Assembly (NCBI GenBank): GCA_015657535.1
Contig: JADHZB010001935.1
Coordinates: 5,348-17,739 of the forward strand
DNA length: 12,392 nt
Reading direction: 5' to 3'
Source: Nephromyces sp. MM_2019
Taxonomy: Eukaryota; Apicomplexa; Aconoidasida; Nephromycida
This document shows, one piece after another, positions 1-8,410 of this stretch; positions within the stretch are counted from its first letter, which is position 1; every line of letters begins with the position of its first letter. The notes beneath the pieces are model-generated. The model was not told the origin of the DNA and did not search any database. It saw nothing but the letters and a program-made list of their open reading frames with translations. Made by a program: the position numbers and the translations under genes.

Positions 1-285
1 TGTGTGTGTATGTGTGTGTGTGTGTATGTGTGTGTGTGTGTATGTGTGTGTGTGTGTATGTGTGTGTGTGTGTATGTGTGTGTGTGTGTGTGTGTTGTGT
101 GTGTGTATGTTTGGGTGTATGTGTGTTTGTTGTGTGTGTGTATGTTTGGGTGTATGTGTGTTTGTTGTGTGTGTGTATGTTTGGGTGTATGTGTGTATGT
201 TGTGGGTGTGTGTGTGTATGTTGTGGGTGTGTGTGTGTATGTTGTGGGTGTGTGTGTGTATGTTGTGGGTGTACGTGGTGTATGA
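1..285 (+). repeat. TG-rich minisatellite block: (TG)n, three 35-bp units, four 21-bp units
   Basis: Bases 1-90 are nearly pure TG with occasional TA. From about 93 to 198 a 35-bp unit recurs three times, marked by TTTGGG at 110, 145 and 180. A 21-bp unit follows four times to about 272, marked by GGG at 204, 225, 246 and 267. The block lies upstream of the first recognisable decarboxylase exon and is best read as intron or 5' flanking DNA. It is open in several frames only because TG repeats contain no stop codon. Confidence 0.85.
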
Positions 286-471
286 GTGTAAGTGTGAAAT
301 GAGTGCGAGGACAGCCTGTGGTGGGAGGTTGAGGGATTAGTAAATGAGTATATATTTATCTGTGTATAATATATATGTGTTAACTGTGTGTATATAAAAT
401 ATTATTATGTGTTTTTTTTTGTACATGCGTGTAACTCCTAAATATAGAATACATGTGTATATATTTATTAG
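286..471. other. Non-repetitive AT-rich sequence before the first hemE exon; probable intron
   Basis: The stretch ends in ATTTATTAG, which serves as the 3' splice site for the exon beginning at 472. I searched it for the middle part of the decarboxylase fold and found no convincing piece, so the preceding exon is probably to the left of the window. Confidence 0.5.
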
Positions 472-1609
472 GTTATATAATCATCCTAAAGAGAGTCACA
501 AACTGCTCGATGCTATATCAAATATTTCCATAGAATATTTAATCAAACAATATGATGCTGGTGCAAGTGTTTTACAGGTGTGTATGTGTGCGTGAGTGTG
601 TGTAAGACTGAGATAAAATCATATTCATTTAACTAAATATATATTTACATTAATTGTGTATATATAAGAAATAATCACTCTCTAATAATTGTTTCCCCTC
701 AGATTTTTGAAACACATGCAGGTATCCTTTCATATACAAAATTTGAAGAATTCAGTGGTTATTATATGAACAAAATTGCAGACGTAATTTATTTATTATA
801 CACACTTTTCCTATACACACACACAGATACATACACATACATTCCTATACATAAACTTACACACATATACACCTATCTACCCATATATCTATATATACTG
901 ATTAAAATGTGCAATGTTTATAAATCGTCTTAAATACATATATATGTATCCTTTTAATCTACATTTTTGTACACACCCTGAACCCCTACCTCTCCTTACC
1001 CCAAAATTCACACACACACACACACATACACATACACACAGGCTGTAAAGAAGGCTAGACCATCTGCACACATGATTGTATTCCCAAAAGATAAGCCAAG
1101 TGAAATTTTCAAAAATTCAAATTTTGATGGGATGAGCTTAAGTTGGGCGGAAAACGTCGAAAATTTAAAAAATAATTTTAATAACAAAATTGTTTTTCAA
1201 GGCAATTTAGACCCACACATTTTATATAGTGATGATGATATTATACTTAAAGAAACACATGCAATGGTTATACATACACATATTATATATATTTATATCT
1301 ATATATGTTATGTATGTGTCGCATGTGTAAATAAAAGATATATATATCATGTGTATATAAGTTATCTATATAGTGTATATATTTTTTATATAAGGTGTGT
1401 GTATATGATATATATATATATATATATATATATTAAATTAAATGTGTAAAATTATTATATGTGTATTCATTTAAATATAGTTGGATAGATTTAAAGGTAC
1501 ACATCATATTGCAAATCTTGGGCATGGTATGGAGCCTACGATGGATCCACACAAAGTTCAAGTATTCTTAGAGTCAATTAAAGGCTACAAACATACACAC
1601 AATAAATAA
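472..1609 (+). CDS. hemE: Uroporphyrinogen decarboxylase, C-terminal half, four exons (5' partial)
   Basis: This enzyme decarboxylates the four acetate side chains of uroporphyrinogen III to give coproporphyrinogen III in heme synthesis. I assembled four exons: 472-577, 703-783, 1042-1266 and 1481-1609 (TAA at 1607-1609). All three introns are GT-AG and the reading frame joins without a break; base 472 completes a codon begun in an upstream exon. About 179 residues result, roughly the second half of a family of about 340-370. Family landmarks appear in order: SHKLL..EYLI.QYDAGASVLQ, then IFETHAG, then MIVFPKD, then GNLDPHILY, and the C-terminal NLGHGMEPTMDP, whose GHG holds the conserved His (His339 in human UROD). 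Thr occupies the position of human Ser219. The N-terminal half, including the substrate-binding Asp86 and Tyr164 equivalents and any targeting leader, is not visible here. The protein ends in KHTHNK, a short Thr-His tail. Family assignment is secure; exon limits are inferred by eye. Confidence 0.93.
578..702 (+). other. hemE intron with its 5' splice site in a TG tract
   Basis: This intron starts CAG|GTGTGTATGTGTG and ends TTTCCCCTCAG|ATT. The donor is embedded in the genome-wide TG repeat, while the acceptor has an ordinary pyrimidine tract. Removing its 125 bases joins ...GASVLQ to IFETHAG, a contiguous stretch in the decarboxylase family. Confidence 0.85.
784..1041 (+). other. hemE intron ending in a (CA)n tract at the 3' splice site
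   Basis: The donor is GAC|GTAATT and the acceptor is ACACACACAG|GCTGTAAAG. The interior is mostly CA-rich, including a run at about 1010-1040. The expected T-rich pyrimidine tract next to the acceptor is replaced by CA/TACA repeats. Splicing here keeps the frame and joins ...YMNKIAD to AVKKARPSAHMIVF, as expected for the family. Confidence 0.82.
1267..1480 (+). other. hemE last intron with a long TA run
   Basis: The donor is GCAATG|GTTATAC and the acceptor is TTTAAATATAG|TTGGAT. A (TA)n run of about 26 bases occupies roughly 1408-1433. Reading through the intron gives Ile/Tyr-rich nonsense that stops at about 1449. Splicing restores ETHAM-LDRFKGTHHIANLGHG, which matches the family. Confidence 0.85.
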
Positions 1610-2057
1610 TATATATATATCTAATTATAAAATATTATTAATTATTTATAAGTTTGACAGAAAATTTTATACACAAATTACCTAGATTAAAAATAGATCT
1701 AAATCACATAGAACTCTTAATTATATGCAAACATACACACACATATACTAACTGATATATACACATACACATGATATATATACACTATCTACACAAATTA
1801 TAAATAATTTAAAAACAATTTTTACACACACATAATTGATTTTGTTTTATTAAGAATTTTTTTAATTAATTATATTTTTGCCCTCAAAATCGACATTTCA
1901 ATTTTTAAAACTTTTCAACTTAAAAATTTCCTCATTATTTTATACACACTATAAATTATATAAATTGAACCATCCATACTATATATATACATACACACAC
2001 ACGACACACACAAATATAAAACATTACATACATACAAGTATACATTACCCTAGATTT

Positions 2058-2061
<4 letters not shown>

Positions 2062-2091
<30 letters not shown>
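2062..2091. repeat. (TA)n microsatellite
   Basis: An uninterrupted run of about 30 bases alternating A and T. It is self-complementary and lies in the spacer 3' of the decarboxylase gene. Confidence 0.9.
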
Positions 2092-2093
<2 letters not shown>

Positions 2094-2463
2094 CAATATA
2101 ATTCATAGCACACATAATTCTAGATCAAATATATACCATTACATAATTATAGGTACCATACACACATATATGTATATATACTATAATAAAGTATTTATAT
2201 TATATATAAAATAAGAATTTATTTTTGATTATGAGTTTTATGTATGTAACATTTATACACACAGACAGACACACACGCACAACTATAAATAATGTAAATT
2301 TGTAGATAATATTGTTGAAGATGAAATGTGTGTAAAAATGAGTTAAATAAGTAATTAAATTTAATAAAACAAAATTACAAAAAAAAATTATGATTAAAAC
2401 TTGTTGATAAAATTTATAAAGCTATATTAAATCAAATGTGTGTGCATTTGCTGTGTGTGAGTG

Positions 2464-2640
2464 TTATGTCAGTATTTATTATGTGTGTGTGTGTTTTTTG
2501 TGTGTGTGCGTTATGTCAGTATTTATCATGTGTGTGTGTGTTATGTCAGTATTTATCATGTGTGTGTGTGTTATGTCAGTATTTATCATGTGTGTGTGTG
2601 TGTTATGTCAGTATTTATCATGTGTGTGTGTGTTTTTTGT
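2464..2640 (+). repeat. 30-bp tandem repeat (about five copies) in the intergenic spacer
   Basis: The unit is TTATGTCAGTATTTATCATG followed by (TG)5. Copies begin at 2464, 2511, 2541, 2571 and 2603. Spacing is exactly 30 bp for two steps and then 32 bp, through one extra TG. The first copy has TTATT instead of TTATC. The first and last copies are each followed by a TGTTTTTTGTGTGTG variant, so the array has a distinctive boundary on both sides. It is open in several frames only because the unit contains few stops. Confidence 0.9.
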
Positions 2641-3157
2641 GTGTATAGTTTGGTGATGATTGAAAATGATAGACATGTAAAATGAGAAATATATATGTAT
2701 ATAATATCAACATGTGAATTTATTAATTGAAAGTATATAAGTGTGTGTGTCAGTATATCAGTATAAGACTCTTAAGCATGTGAATAAATGGATATAACAT
2801 TTTTGAATTTGTGAAATTCGGTTATATAAAATTCTAAAAATCCTTTTATTCTTAATGTTTATATAAGTGGGAAAAATCAACATATATATATATAAACACA
2901 CACGTTATATATATACACACAGATATTTACATTTAATAATAATTTATCTTTGAAATTTTCAACGTGTTAGATCATTATATGTAATAATATACATTGTAAT
3001 ATACTTATCCTCTCCCAACCTCCTATTCCCCCCCTTCACACACATACACAAATGACGAACACTTCTCCACCCGACACACATACACACATAACAATCACCT
3101 CTCCACAGCACACACAAAACTCAATTCTCCTCCCCTTAGTACCCTACACACACATAT

Positions 3158-6100
3158 TTAAAAGTGTTGTAAGAGATGATAGGCATCAGATGATTCAATA
3201 ATATTACACACAGTATGATATTCTAATACACACACATTATCATCAATACAACGATCAATAAGTGATAAAACAGTTTCATCTAATAAACTATACAAGTGTG
3301 TGTGATGTTCCATGTGTAAGATGTGTGGTATAATGCTAGAAAAGATTGAAATATCAATTTGTATTTGATGTAAAGAGTACACATCAAATGTAGATAAGCG
3401 TATATACTCTAAAATTGATTTGATAATGTTAGAAATAAGTGTGAAAATAATAGATTGCTTATTGAGTGCAGTTTCTGTAAAAATTGATAAACGTCTAGCA
3501 AATAAACGATCTAAATGATTTTGTATATCATATTCTTTTGTGTGTGTATGTTGCTGATGTGTGTGTGACTGTTGTTGTTGATGATGTGTGTGTGGTTGCT
3601 GTTGATGGTTATATGTGTTTTGTTGATTGTTTGTGTGGGTTGTTTGATGTTTTTGTTCATTATTATGTGTGTGTGTATAATGATTATTATGTGTTATAGA
3701 GGATTTATCCATGATTTGAGTTAGATTCTGATAATTATCTAATATATTGTGTGTATTTTCGATAGTTTTATTAGTTATACTATTTCGATTTGTATATTTT
3801 TGCGTGAATATATCATTCCTAAATAGTGATAATATAGATTGCCTTGTGAAATTCATATGTTTGTGGGTATCTGTTTCATCTAATATTAATGTTAGATATC
3901 TACTTATACTTAATATAGATGTTAAGAAATCACACATAAATGGACTGTGGGTTGTAACCTTAGGATTTTGATTAGGTATAGATAAGTTATTTAATATGTG
4001 TGTACCCCAAATATTTGATAATTTATTACCCAAATTAATTATATACATAGATAAGAGTTTGTGTGTGTGTAAGATTGTACGTTGTATATGTTCATCTACC
4101 TCTTCTTTAGGTATTTCAGTTGGTATCATTAAATGTTGTTGTGGTTGTTGTTGTACTTGCTGTTTTGAAATATGCACCTTTAAGCTATTTATTTGTTCAA
4201 ATACAAATGTGTACATATCATTTATACCCTTTAATTGTAAATATTTGCTAATCCTATATAAAATTAATAGGAATGAATCCTCATCTATGTTATGTTTGTA
4301 TTGTTTATCTAAATCTATATGTTCGTTTGATCTATGTGTATACCTATTCTTATTCAAGTTATCTATTTCCTCATCTTGTTGATGTGTATGTGTGTCATCT
4401 TGTTGGTGTGTATGTGTGTCATCTTGTTGATGGGTATGCCTATTATTATCATCATCTTGATTATTTGTGTTTTGATATTCATCTTGAATGAATGAGTTTG
4501 TATTATCTTTTGTGTATATCCTTGTTTTAGGTATATGAGAATTTGAATGATCATCATTATTGGGTGTATAAGAAAGTGGTGTGTGTGAATTAAAATGAGA
4601 AGGTGTTGGTGAAGAAGTTGAATATGATTTATAATATATAGGATTATGATTATGACGATCAAATGTGTAATTTTCTGTAGAAAATTTTATAATCATTGAT
4701 TTCACTATGAGATGATTTGTATAATCATCTTCATCAAGTTGTTTTTGTATAAATGAATAATATAAATCAAGGTGTCCATATGTAAGGTTTATGAGTTGAT
4801 TAAGTATACGGTTATATGCTTTGAACTGTAAGTATGTTGGGAAAATATTATCTTGGTTAAATAAAGCTAAACAATCTGTAAAGCTTGCACACATGTTGAT
4901 AAAGAATGAATTTTCACCATGTTTTATAAGTTCTGGTGCCGTTTCTTCAAATATATTACTTTCCTGTAAACATGATCTACGTAGATTTGTTAGTAAATTC
5001 AATTGAGTTTGATAATTTTGTAAGAAATGTTGTTTAATTGCTGATATAGTTAATTTTTCAATTGATTCCCAATATTTATTAGGTTTCCAAATTATATTAT
5101 TCAAACTTGGTGTACGTGTAATATGTTCAATATATACCCAAAGAAGTTGAACACCCTTAATAAAATGCTTGATTGTAAATGATTTCTCAAAGCATGGATA
5201 AATATTATTTACTAAATCTTCCAAGACTTCATCTAATAAAGGTGAAAGAGATTGTGTTTTGAATTCACTATTTAAGTCTTGTAGGTTTGATCCATTAGAT
5301 AAATATGTACCAAACTTTGTTAAAATCAATGTTGAAACATTTTCAAACATATCAGGTAGATGTATTGGACAAATTTTTTCGAAATAAATCCGTATAGCTG
5401 TCTTAAAACAATTTCTTCCACCCTTTAGGTAAATATCTACGCTTGAACTAACAGGATCATCTGTAAGTAATAATGCCTTACAAGACTGATATAAATCACT
5501 AATAAAAGTTTCAATGTTTTTCTCAAATGAATCAGCAGTATCTGTGGGTTCCTCATCAAATATATCATTCTTGTGTATAATTGATCTCAATTCCATTTTG
5601 ATTGTTTCATATTGTTTCGTTGCATTTTCATATATACCTTCTGGGATGTAATCTTGGTATTTGGATAAGAATGTATTACAGTGTTTATACATAGCTATAC
5701 CCTTTTCATAGTTTTTATTCTTCATTTCAAGTTTCATACGATTTGGTAGTTGGAAAAGACTGTGCAATGAAGTTAATAATTGCTTTATAGAAGCTAATTC
5801 TTCGATCTTGGCCGAACGTACATCTACTGTCTCGTGTAAACGATCTGAGATTTCCTTTATACTGCCCATATGCGACCTGAGTTGGCCACCATCTTTTTCA
5901 AGTACTTCGAAATTTGTTTTGATGTGTTGTATTGTGTCGGAAGCAGAGATGAATTTGTTGTAATTTTCATAAACAAGCATCTTCATATCGCTATCCAGAG
6001 ACCTGATTTCATCAGATAATTTGTTGTTGTAGTTTAGTAATATCTCCAAGGAAGATGTATCTAACAATTCCTTGAAATGTGTATGTACATCAAATTTTCG

Positions 6101-6208
6101 AGTGTCGATAAGCTTTGCTGGTGCAGGTTTTGGAGGAGCCGAATTTGCATCGGTATATTGTTTGAGTAATGAAATAATTTTATGAGTTTCATTTTCCGTG
6201 GAAGCCAT
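3158..6208 (-). CDS. VPS51: Vps51-like subunit of the GARP/EARP tethering complexes
   Basis: The 1016-residue protein is a predicted Vps51, which with Vps52, Vps53 and a fourth subunit tethers endosome-derived vesicles to the trans-Golgi network. Residues about 35-125 form the conserved Vps51/Vps67 helical domain: FDVHTHFKELL, then IRSLDSDMKMLVYENYNKFI and SASDTIQHIK, close to animal Vps51. The helical region continues through LFQLPNRM (about 151-158), typical of the family. The rest is helical with two low-complexity inserts, about 515-640 (including three tandem HTHQQDD units) and about 840-892 (His/Gln/Thr/Asn). These inserts help explain why it is longer than human Vps51 (about 780 residues). 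The start is well supported: the Met is preceded by AAA (AAAATGG), and an in-frame TGA lies five codons upstream. No intron is needed. The paralogous families COG1 and Exo84 share the N-terminal fold but not this motif so closely. Confidence 0.93.
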   Translation of the reverse strand: MASTENETHKIISLLKQYTDANSAPPKPAPAKLIDTRKFDVHTHFKELLDTSSLEILLNYNNKLSDEIRSLDSDMKMLVYENYNKFISASDTIQHIKTNFEVLEKDGGQLRSHMGSIKEISDRLHETVDVRSAKIEELASIKQLLTSLHSLFQLPNRMKLEMKNKNYEKGIAMYKHCNTFLSKYQDYIPEGIYENATKQYETIKMELRSIIHKNDIFDEEPTDTADSFEKNIETFISDLYQSCKALLLTDDPVSSSVDIYLKGGRNCFKTAIRIYFEKICPIHLPDMFENVSTLILTKFGTYLSNGSNLQDLNSEFKTQSLSPLLDEVLEDLVNNIYPCFEKSFTIKHFIKGVQLLWVYIEHITRTPSLNNIIWKPNKYWESIEKLTISAIKQHFLQNYQTQLNLLTNLRRSCLQESNIFEETAPELIKHGENSFFINMCASFTDCLALFNQDNIFPTYLQFKAYNRILNQLINLTYGHLDLYYSFIQKQLDEDDYTNHLIVKSMIIKFSTENYTFDRHNHNPIYYKSYSTSSPTPSHFNSHTPLSYTPNNDDHSNSHIPKTRIYTKDNTNSFIQDEYQNTNNQDDDNNRHTHQQDDTHTHQQDDTHTHQQDEEIDNLNKNRYTHRSNEHIDLDKQYKHNIDEDSFLLILYRISKYLQLKGINDMYTFVFEQINSLKVHISKQQVQQQPQQHLMIPTEIPKEEVDEHIQRTILHTHKLLSMYIINLGNKLSNIWGTHILNNLSIPNQNPKVTTHSPFMCDFLTSILSISRYLTLILDETDTHKHMNFTRQSILSLFRNDIFTQKYTNRNSITNKTIENTHNILDNYQNLTQIMDKSSITHNNHYTHTHNNEQKHQTTHTNNQQNTYNHQQQPHTHHQQQQSHTHQQHTHTKEYDIQNHLDRLFARRLSIFTETALNKQSIIFTLISNIIKSILEYIRLSTFDVYSLHQIQIDISIFSSIIPHILHMEHHTHLYSLLDETVLSLIDRCIDDNVCVLEYHTVCNIIESSDAYHLLQHF
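4371..4438 (-). repeat. 24-bp tandem repeat inside the Vps51 coding sequence
   Basis: Three near-identical 24-bp units encode HTHQQDDT, the last ending DE, at about residues 591-613. The unit length is a multiple of three, so copy-number changes would keep the frame. The units lie in an insert between conserved helical parts of the protein. Confidence 0.9.
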
Positions 6209-7163
6209 TTTACTTATAAATCATTAAAAAATGAAATAACTTGAAACTTTTCCTGGTGCAAATGGTTTTCCAATGAGTCAAAAAAAATTTTTTCGCGTTT
6301 GGTATAAACAAGTAAAATCTGAACATCTGAAGCAGGGAATTGTCGGAGATGTTAAGTTATATTAGAAGAATATTATTTGAAATAAAAGAGAATTTTTATA
6401 TTACCATTTCTCTGGTCAAATTTTCAATTCAAATTATTAGAATTTTATTATAAATTTAAATTTGATTTTATTTGATGATTTGATTATATATCTACATTTA
6501 TAAGTGAGCTAGTTTTTATTTTTGCTATTACTACAAGACCTAGTGAGGAGTCCGTATATATATATACGTATGTATATACACTTAGTTTAGTAGCTTATTT
6601 TGTGCGTTTTATTTTATTTTTGAAAAATTGTTATATGATTTTAATGTTTATATAAATGTAAAAGATGAACACTTTTGATGTTTCTTTAAAAGGTGAATTA
6701 TTGTTTAACATCACATATTCTATTTAGTTTAGATGATATAAAGCTTAATATCATATACAATACATTATGTATCATAACAATTATGTTTTGTCATATCTTA
6801 AATGATTTTGATATATATAAATTTGATAAAATAGATATATATAAATGATATTCTTAAAGAAGCAAGTAGTAATTTAATATATAACGTGTAACAATATATA
6901 TTATTGGTATCAATAAATATTATGTGTATCAATTTATATTTGTTATAATATGTACACATATATAAATATTATCAAATCTTAGAATATAGAAACAAATACA
7001 AATACTATACTATTTAATATATATATACATATATATATATCTAATAAATATTCAATAGCACAATATAGTAATATTGATTCAATTTAAGGTTTTTGGATTT
7101 ATTAAACTAAAATACACACACATTTTGTTTATATATGTTATAGTTTTCAAAGTGAAATTCTCT
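6209..7163. other. Intergenic spacer upstream of the Vps51 gene and downstream of the IF-1 gene
   Basis: Both neighbours are on the minus strand, so this 955-bp spacer holds the IF-1 3' untranslated region and the Vps51 promoter. The part nearest Vps51 (about 6235-6360) is noticeably less repetitive, with a GC-richer core. The rest is AT-rich with short TA runs, such as 6556-6576 and 7019-7041. No coding frame is visible. Confidence 0.7.
6322..6353. other. Inverted repeat (7-bp perfect stem, 18-base loop)
   Basis: AACATCT at 6322-6328 pairs with AGATGTT at 6347-6353 around a relatively GC-rich loop, in a region otherwise made of AT. It lies about 115-145 bp upstream of the Vps51 start codon. 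It could be part of a promoter, a 5' untranslated region, an unrecognised small RNA, or chance. I could not match it to U6, SRP RNA or a box C/D snoRNA. Confidence 0.35.
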
Positions 7164-8129
7164 TTATAAATTTCTATAAAATATTCGTCCCTGTTTTAAA
7201 TCATATGGGCTAACTTCAACACGTACTGAGTCACCCAATGCAACTCTTATACGATTAACCCTTAATTTTCCTGATAGTTTACACATTATCTGAAGATAGA
7301 ATAATGTGTAGGAATGTAAATATCCATAAGTGTGTATAGATAAAATTATAAATTGAGATAGTTAAAAATAAAAAGGTATTAATTGGGAGGAGAAAATTGG
7401 CTTAATATATATATAGGTAGGTGCGTATATGTGTGTATTAAATTACATTAAAAAAACAAGTTTTTAAAAATTAAGTTATATGACGGTGTGTATGTATGTA
7501 TTTATAATAATATAGGAAATTAGGGATAATAAATACATAAATATGTGTATATAAATACCATATCTCCTTTCGAAGTTGATTTTACTAAGAATGTACCACC
7601 AGGTAAACATTCACACACAATACCATCAATTTCAAATGGCCTTTTGACAATTGGTTTATGTTTAGGTTTCTCACGTGGTTTGGCCCAAAATTGTAAAGGT
7701 ATGTGTACATTATTTAAACCAAATTGTGGTGTATTTTGAGGAATCTAGAATATGGGTATATATATTTTTTTATTTGTGTGTCTAAACTATATATATATAA
7801 TTGTTTATATATATAAATTAGATATGTGTGTATGAGTATGATTAGGTGTGTGTGTGTTCGTAAAATGTATATGTATGTGAAATCTGAATGCCTATGAAAT
7901 ATATATATATGTAGATGTGTGTGTATGTAAAATCAATGTAAAATAGTTGAAGTATTATAGTCTATAAATTTTTAAGTCTTGTTGTTGCTGGAAATATAAA
8001 GTAACAATGAATAGTGAGTTTGAAAAATCACACAGACAAACGTATATATATATATATATATATATAAAAGCATATCCACACATACACATGAACTCACATA
8101 CTCATAAAATTTTTATTATTTTACTTACA
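7164..8129 (-). CDS. infA: Bacterial-type translation initiation factor IF-1, nuclear-encoded, probably organelle-targeted (5' end unresolved)
   Basis: IF-1 binds the A site of the small ribosomal subunit during initiation on bacterial-type ribosomes; in this setting the likely site is the plastid. The gene reads right to left. The last exon is 7289-7164 (TAA at 7166-7164) and the middle exon is 7744-7559, with an intron at 7558-7290 (donor ATG|GTATTT, acceptor TTCAG). An upstream exon ends at 8129 with the strong donor GTAAGT, giving an intron at 8128-7745. The joined core is an OB fold: [18 protein letters not shown], then [22 protein letters not shown] and [16 protein letters not shown]. 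It matches the IF-1 pattern of E.G.V.E.LP...F.V, G..R...I....GD.V.VE..PYDL..GRI. About 60 residues precede the core. The upstream exon contains a hydrophobic segment (YILIVLVFCLYRN) that resembles the signal-peptide part of a bipartite plastid leader. Its in-frame extension runs back to a TAA at 8233-8231 without a Met, so a further 5' exon is likely. Confidence 0.87.
8043..8066. repeat. (TA)n microsatellite in the IF-1 intron
   Basis: An alternating T/A run of about 24 bases inside the intron at 7745-8128, similar to the TA runs in the decarboxylase intron and in the spacer at 2062. Confidence 0.88.
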
Positions 8130-8230
8130 ATTAGAAATGTGTTGCCAAGATTTCTGTATAAACAGAAAACTAGGACAATTAATATATAAAAGTGCTTAAT
8201 ATTGTCAATTAAATTATACAAAATATTTAT
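8130..8230 (-). other. Possible remainder of the IF-1 first exon or its 5' intron
   Basis: The open frame joined to the exon ending at 8129 can be followed upstream to about 8230 before a stop. It includes the hydrophobic leader-like segment. Two AG sites could be its 3' splice site: one just before codons HFYILIV, and TTTATACAG just before AAATCTTGG. The second would exclude the hydrophobic stretch. I cannot decide between them from sequence alone. Confidence 0.4.
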
Positions 8231-8410
8231 TTACATATTTTATTATTTACACAAGCTTATATATTTACACACAGAATGTGTGTGTAATATTTGTATTTAT
8301 ATATCTGTCTGTATTGAATTTATGTTCCTTTGAAATTATAAAAAATATGATTATTTGTTTTATTATCTACACATACTATTTGATAGGAAATAAAAGATAT
8401 ATATAGACCT

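Larger units (their letters stand above)
1610..3157. other. Convergent intergenic region between hemE and the Vps51 gene
   Basis: This 1.5-kb spacer separates two 3' ends. It is AT-rich with scattered ACACAC blocks (about 1735-1830, 1980-2030, 2255-2285, 2895-2925 and 3035-3155), one TA run and one 30-bp TG minisatellite listed separately. I found no frame with non-repetitive protein character and no RNA gene. It should hold the 3' untranslated ends of both flanking genes, but I cannot place poly(A) sites. Confidence 0.7.

Noticed and set aside
93..198. Telomere-like repeat, because of TTTGGG
   Set aside because: Only three copies occur, spaced 35 bp apart in TG sequence; this is not a short tandem TTTAGGG-type array.
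2..340. Cys/Val-rich open frames on the plus strand
   Set aside because: TG repeats are open in every frame; three overlapping frames of equal quality show there is no coding preference.
407..595. A 62-residue stand-alone small protein
   Set aside because: Its middle is the decarboxylase exon at 472-577; its ends are intron sequence on either side of good splice sites.
2464..2640. CRISPR array, because of 30-bp direct repeats
   Set aside because: The units are contiguous with only TG between them, there are no unique spacers, and the DNA is eukaryotic.
2436..2685. Cys/Val/Ser repeat proteins in three frames
   Set aside because: All three come from the 30-bp minisatellite and have no sequence outside the repeat.
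4363..4662. A 99-residue minus-strand frame rich in Ile and His
   Set aside because: It overlaps the Vps51 insert in another frame; the Vps51 frame is supported by conserved sequence on both sides.
3158..6208. COG1 or Exo84 instead of Vps51
   Set aside because: These share the N-terminal domain, but the IRSLDSDM...LVYENYNKFI and LFQLPNRM motifs are characteristic of Vps51.
6530..6590. A tRNA or small RNA around the CTAGTGAGGAGTCCG segment
   Set aside because: No cloverleaf, no T-loop motif, and the following TA palindrome explains most of the apparent pairing.
7745..8128. An additional IF-1 exon after TTTCCAG near 7990
   Set aside because: The acceptor looks acceptable, but the sequence after it quickly meets stops, shows no similarity, and is not needed to keep the frame.
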